Assembly (NCBI RefSeq): GCF_902506425.1
Contig: NZ_LR732469.1
Span: forward strand, 1,553,001-1,617,000
Source: Novosphingobium sp. 9U
Lineage (GTDB): Bacteria; Pseudomonadota; Alphaproteobacteria; Sphingomonadales; Sphingomonadaceae
Reading direction: 5' to 3'
DNA length: 64,000 bases
Below are positions 60,934 through 64,000 of the stretch, piece after piece (position 1 is the stretch's first letter; every line of letters starts with the position of its first letter). The notes under the pieces were generated by a model that saw only the letters and a program-made list of their open reading frames with translations, had not been told where the DNA came from and made no database searches. The position numbers and the translations under genes are program-made.

Positions 60934-61137
60934 GATGGCTGATGGCTTCCCGGATCGCTGCAAGTCGGTGAGGCGGGGGGCGGCGACCTGTCGCGCCGCC
61001 GCGCGCGGAGCCTCGATGGTGGCCCTCTAGCGCGATGCGGTTGACGATCCAACCGTGCCGTCATGCGGGGCACTGGCCATATCGGCCGGCTGCGACTATG
61101 GGGCGCGGACCAGACCCCGCAAGGATGAATCGCGCCC

Positions 61138-61593
61138 ATGCGCATCGCCATCGCTTCCGACCATGCCGCCGTGGACCTCAAGGCGGAACTGCGCGAGTAC
61201 CTGATCGAACTCGGCCACGAGGTTGCCGATCTGGGTCCCGCAACGGCCGACCGAGTCGACTATCCCGACTATGGCTACAAGCTGGCCGAAGTGGTTGCGG
61301 ATGGCACAGTCGAGCGTGCCGTGGCGCTGTGCGGTTCAGGCATCGGCATATCGATCGCGGTGAACCGCCACCCGGCGCTGCGTTGCGCGCTCGTCGGCGA
61401 ACCGCTGAGCGCTGCCCTGGCGCGCGAGCACAACGATGCCAACGCGATCGCCATGGGCGCGCGCCTGACCGGCGTGGACATGGCGAAGGCCTGCCTCGAC
61501 GCCTTCCTTTCGACCGAGTTCGGCGGTGGCCGCCACGCTGGCCGCGTCGACAAGCTAACTCACCCCAAGATCACCGAGGAGACCGCCGCATGA
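61138..61593 (+). CDS. rpiB: Ribose-5-phosphate isomerase B
   Basis: 151 residues. It interconverts ribose-5-phosphate and ribulose-5-phosphate. It has [34 protein letters not shown] and the catalytic-Cys loop [20 protein letters not shown], then [17 protein letters not shown]. The stop overlaps the glyA start as ATGA, a common rpiB-glyA arrangement in alphaproteobacteria. Confidence 0.96.
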   Translation: MRIAIASDHAAVDLKAELREYLIELGHEVADLGPATADRVDYPDYGYKLAEVVADGTVERAVALCGSGIGISIAVNRHPALRCALVGEPLSAALAREHNDANAIAMGARLTGVDMAKACLDAFLSTEFGGGRHAGRVDKLTHPKITEETAA

Positions 61594-62912
61594 GCACCGT
61601 CACCGACGCCCCTGTCACGATGGCCCCGATCCGCTCCGCCGGCTTCTTCAGCGCGAGCCTGGAACAGGCCGACCCCGAAGTCTTCGCCGCTATCCGCGGC
61701 GAGCTGAAGCGCCAGCAGACCAAGATCGAGCTGATCGCCAGCGAGAACATCACCAGCAAGGCCGTGCTCGAGGCGACCGGCTCGGTGTTCACCAACAAGT
61801 ACGCCGAGGGCTATCCCGGCAAGCGCTACTATGGCGGTTGCGAGTACGCCGACGTCGTCGAGACCCTGGCGATCGAGCGTGCCAAGCAGCTGTTCGGGTG
61901 CGAGTTCGCCAACGTCCAGCCCAACTCGGGCAGCCAGATGAACCAGGCCGTGTTCCTGGCGCTGCTGACGCCGGGCGACACCTTCATGGGCCTCGACCTC
62001 AACTCGGGCGGGCACCTCACCCACGGTTCGCCGGTCAACATGAGTGGCAAGTGGTTCAATCCCGTGCCCTACGGCGTGCGCCCGGACGACCACCTGATCG
62101 ACATGGACGAGGTCGCCCGCATCGCGCGCGAGTCCAAGCCCAAGCTGATCATCGCGGGCGGCACAGCCTACTCGCGCGTGTGGGATTTTCAGCGCTTCCG
62201 CGAGATCGCGGACGAGGTGGGCGCCTGGCTGCTGGTCGACATGAGCCACTTTTCCGGACTCGTCGCGGGCGGCGCGCACCCCTCGCCCTTCCCGCATGCC
62301 CACGTGGTAACCACCACCACGCACAAGTCGCTGCGCGGCCCCCGCTCGGGAGTGATCCTCACCAACGACGAGGCACTCGCCAAGAAGTTCAACACCGCGG
62401 TGTTTCCCGGCCTTCAGGGCGGGCCGCTGGTGCACGTGATCGCCGCCAAGGCTGTCGCCTTCGCCGATGCTCTCAAGCCTGAGTTCAAGGCCTACGCGCA
62501 CCAGATCGTCGCCAATGCTCGCGCGCTGGCGGCCAGCGTCGAGGACGCCGGGCTCTCGGTGGTCTCGGGCGGCACCGACAACCACCTCATGCTGGTCGAC
62601 CTCACCGCCAAGGACGTGACCGGCAAGGCGGCGGAGAAGGGCCTCGATCGCGCCTGGCTGACCTGCAACAAGAACGGCGTGCCGTTCGACAAGCGTTCGC
62701 CCTTCGTCACCTCGGGTATCCGCCTCGGCACGCCGGCCGGCACCACCCGCGGTTTCCGCGAGGAAGAGTTCCGCGAGATCGGCCAGTTGATTGTCCAGGT
62801 GGTCGACGGCATGGCGCGCAATGGCGATGAAGGTGACGGTCAGGTGGAACAAGCGGTCCGCGCGCGCGTAGAAGCGCTGTGTGAACGCTTTCCCATCTAT
62901 GAGGACCTCTGA
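61590..62912 (+). CDS. glyA: Serine hydroxymethyltransferase
   Basis: A 440-residue PLP enzyme that interconverts serine and glycine with tetrahydrofolate. It has [40 protein letters not shown] and the PLP-lysine motif [34 protein letters not shown] is near the C-terminus. Normal length. Coupled to rpiB by ATGA and followed closely by a small membrane gene and nrdR. Confidence 0.97.
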   Translation: MSTVTDAPVTMAPIRSAGFFSASLEQADPEVFAAIRGELKRQQTKIELIASENITSKAVLEATGSVFTNKYAEGYPGKRYYGGCEYADVVETLAIERAKQLFGCEFANVQPNSGSQMNQAVFLALLTPGDTFMGLDLNSGGHLTHGSPVNMSGKWFNPVPYGVRPDDHLIDMDEVARIARESKPKLIIAGGTAYSRVWDFQRFREIADEVGAWLLVDMSHFSGLVAGGAHPSPFPHAHVVTTTTHKSLRGPRSGVILTNDEALAKKFNTAVFPGLQGGPLVHVIAAKAVAFADALKPEFKAYAHQIVANARALAASVEDAGLSVVSGGTDNHLMLVDLTAKDVTGKAAEKGLDRAWLTCNKNGVPFDKRSPFVTSGIRLGTPAGTTRGFREEEFREIGQLIVQVVDGMARNGDEGDGQVEQAVRARVEALCERFPIYEDL

Positions 62913-62914
62913 CC

Positions 62915-63136
62915 ATGACCGATCCCAACGCACCCAAAGGTGACTTCCTGACCGACGCCCGCCAGGAACTGGCCGGCATGCTGCAGGACGGACTGAACCA
63001 TCCCTCGACCAAGCCCGTGCTCGCCTGGGGCGCAATCGGCGCTGTCGCGGCAGTCGTTCTCCCGTTCGTGACGATCCCGGTCGGTCTTGCCGCCGGCGCG
63101 GGTTACCAGTTCTACAAAAGGGTTCGCCCCGACTGA
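62915..63136 (+). CDS. Small membrane protein between glyA and nrdR
   Basis: 73 residues with a polar N-terminus (FLTDARQELAGMLQDGL) and one or two hydrophobic segments (LAWGAIGAVAAVVLPFVTIP, VGLAAGAGYQF), ending YKRVRPD. ATG starts 2 bases after the glyA stop. Seen as a conserved small protein in the glyA-nrdR neighbourhood of sphingomonads; no function known. Confidence 0.7.
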   Translation: MTDPNAPKGDFLTDARQELAGMLQDGLNHPSTKPVLAWGAIGAVAAVVLPFVTIPVGLAAGAGYQFYKRVRPD

Positions 63137-63150
63137 TGCAGAGTACCTGA

Positions 63151-63624
63151 ATGCGCTGTCCCTTTTGCGCCCACGAGGATTCGCAGGTCAAGGACAGTCG
63201 GCCGACCGAAGACAACACCTCGATCCGCCGCCGCCGCCAGTGTGGCAGCTGCGGCGCGCGGTTCACGACCTTCGAGCGCGTCCAGCTGCGCGAGATCACC
63301 GTGGTCAAGACCGACGGCTCTCGCCAGCCGTTCGACCGCTCGAAGATCGAGCAGTCGGTCGCCCTCGCGTGCCGCAAGCGCAGCGTCGATCGTGAGAAGA
63401 TCGACCGGCTGGTCTCGGGCGTGCAGCGCCAGGTCGAAACGCTGGGCGAGAGCGAGGTCTCTTCGCTGCAGATCGGCGAAATGGTGATGGACGGCCTTCG
63501 CCAGCTCGACTCGGTCGCCTACATCCGCTTCGCCTCAGTTTATCGCGACTTCAGCGAGGCTCGCGACTTCGAGGAGTTCGCCAGCACTGTGCGCGGCATC
63601 GGCCCCCTCGCGGCCGACCTGTGA
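63151..63624 (+). CDS. nrdR: Transcriptional repressor NrdR
   Basis: A 157-residue repressor of ribonucleotide reductase genes that senses ATP/dATP. The zinc ribbon is CPFC...CGSC ([39 protein letters not shown]) and the ATP-cone follows ([33 protein letters not shown]). Normal length. Its stop overlaps the next start as GTGA. Confidence 0.97.
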   Translation: MRCPFCAHEDSQVKDSRPTEDNTSIRRRRQCGSCGARFTTFERVQLREITVVKTDGSRQPFDRSKIEQSVALACRKRSVDREKIDRLVSGVQRQVETLGESEVSSLQIGEMVMDGLRQLDSVAYIRFASVYRDFSEARDFEEFASTVRGIGPLAADL

Positions 63625-64000
63625 GCCCGCCCCCCGTCATCGTGCTGGTGCGCCCGCAATTGGGCGAGAACATCGGCAAGGCCGCGCGTGCCATGCTCAA
63701 CTTCGGCCTGACCGAGATGCGGCTGGTCGCCCCGCGTGACGGCTGGCCCAATCCCAGCGCCGGCCCGGCCGCCGCTGGTGCAGACGGGGTGCTGGATGGC
63801 GCCAAGGTCTACGACACGCTGGCCGAGGCTGTCGGCGATTGCGTCAATGTCTACGCAACGACAGTGCGCAAGCGCGGCGTGACCAAGCCTGTCGTCACGC
63901 CGGAACAGGCGGCGAGCGAGATTCACGCCGAGCTCGGACGCTCCGCCTACGTCTTCGGCCCCGAGCGTTCCGGCCTGGAGACGGAAGACGTCGCTCTCGC
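63621..64000 (+). CDS. TrmJ/SpoU-type RNA 2'-O-methyltransferase, cut by window edge
   Basis: An open frame from GTG to the right edge, 126 residues. SPOUT-family start: [40 protein letters not shown], then ARKRG-type sequence ([20 protein letters not shown]) and the cofactor-knot strand [19 protein letters not shown]. This matches TrmJ, the tRNA Cm32/Um32 methyltransferase, although the C-terminal knot that would settle the family is beyond the window. GTGA overlap with nrdR. Confidence 0.88.
   Translation, partial: MSPPPVIVLVRPQLGENIGKAARAMLNFGLTEMRLVAPRDGWPNPSAGPAAAGADGVLDGAKVYDTLAEAVGDCVNVYATTVRKRGVTKPVVTPEQAASEIHAELGRSAYVFGPERSGLETEDVAL

Overview
The window is about 64 kb of high-GC DNA with tightly packed genes. 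It looks like chromosome from an alphaproteobacterium of the order Sphingomonadales (Novosphingobium/Sphingomonas-like). Support for this: the nuoA-N operon runs on into birA, coaX and rnj; DUF1467- and DUF4170-type proteins are present; there is an EcfG-type (GGAAC-N16-CGTT) promoter and a CtrA-type TTAA-N7-TTAA box; and several families of palindromic repeats sit between genes. The family-level assignment is inference from gene content, since no rRNA or tRNA gene was seen.

Layout. (1) 1-8 kb: a truncated membrane protein, then a group that looks like divergent signalling or polarity genes: a histidine kinase without its H-box histidine, a DUF2336-like helical protein, a membrane protein with a nucleotidyltransferase-like N-terminus and an HPt-like protein without its histidine. 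These face an 890-residue two-TM coiled-coil protein resembling TipN across a short intergenic region with a perfect CtrA box. (2) 8-27 kb, minus strand: the complete 14-subunit complex I operon, with two extra small genes between nuoD and nuoE, continuing into birA, coaX, rnj and a DUF1467 gene. (3) 27-36 kb: metabolic and housekeeping genes (thiolase, D-2-hydroxyacid dehydrogenase, an Amt-like protein without pore histidines, a nitronate monooxygenase-like flavoprotein, a lipoprotein methyltransferase, prfB, peroxiredoxin). (4) 36-43 kb: a LuxC-type acyl-CoA reductase with two tandem LuxE-type acyl-activating proteins, divergent from a TetR regulator, an SDR and a CitE-like CoA lyase; a stand-alone lipoyl domain lies just downstream. 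(5) 43-48 kb: eno, an operon of four membrane-associated proteins behind an EcfG-type promoter, DUF4170 and GNAT genes, and a lipoprotein gene broken by an in-frame amber codon. (6) 48-55 kb: carA, a small conserved gene, carB and greA, with one DUF559 gene between the small gene and carB and a second between yqeY and dnaG. Both DUF559 genes are flanked by G/C-rich palindromes. (7) 55-64 kb: dnaG-rpoD with a terminator, a truncated exported protein, a ClC transporter, and rpiB-glyA-small membrane protein-nrdR-trmJ-like.

The most unusual parts are the luciferase-less LuxC/LuxE/LuxE cluster, the two DUF559 cassettes with inverted palindromic ends, the paired loss of phospho-accepting histidines near a CtrA-controlled TipN-like gene, and the EcfG-driven membrane-protein operon. 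No CRISPR array, insertion sequence with transposase, prophage, rRNA or tRNA was found. No stretch longer than 300 bases lacks a gene.
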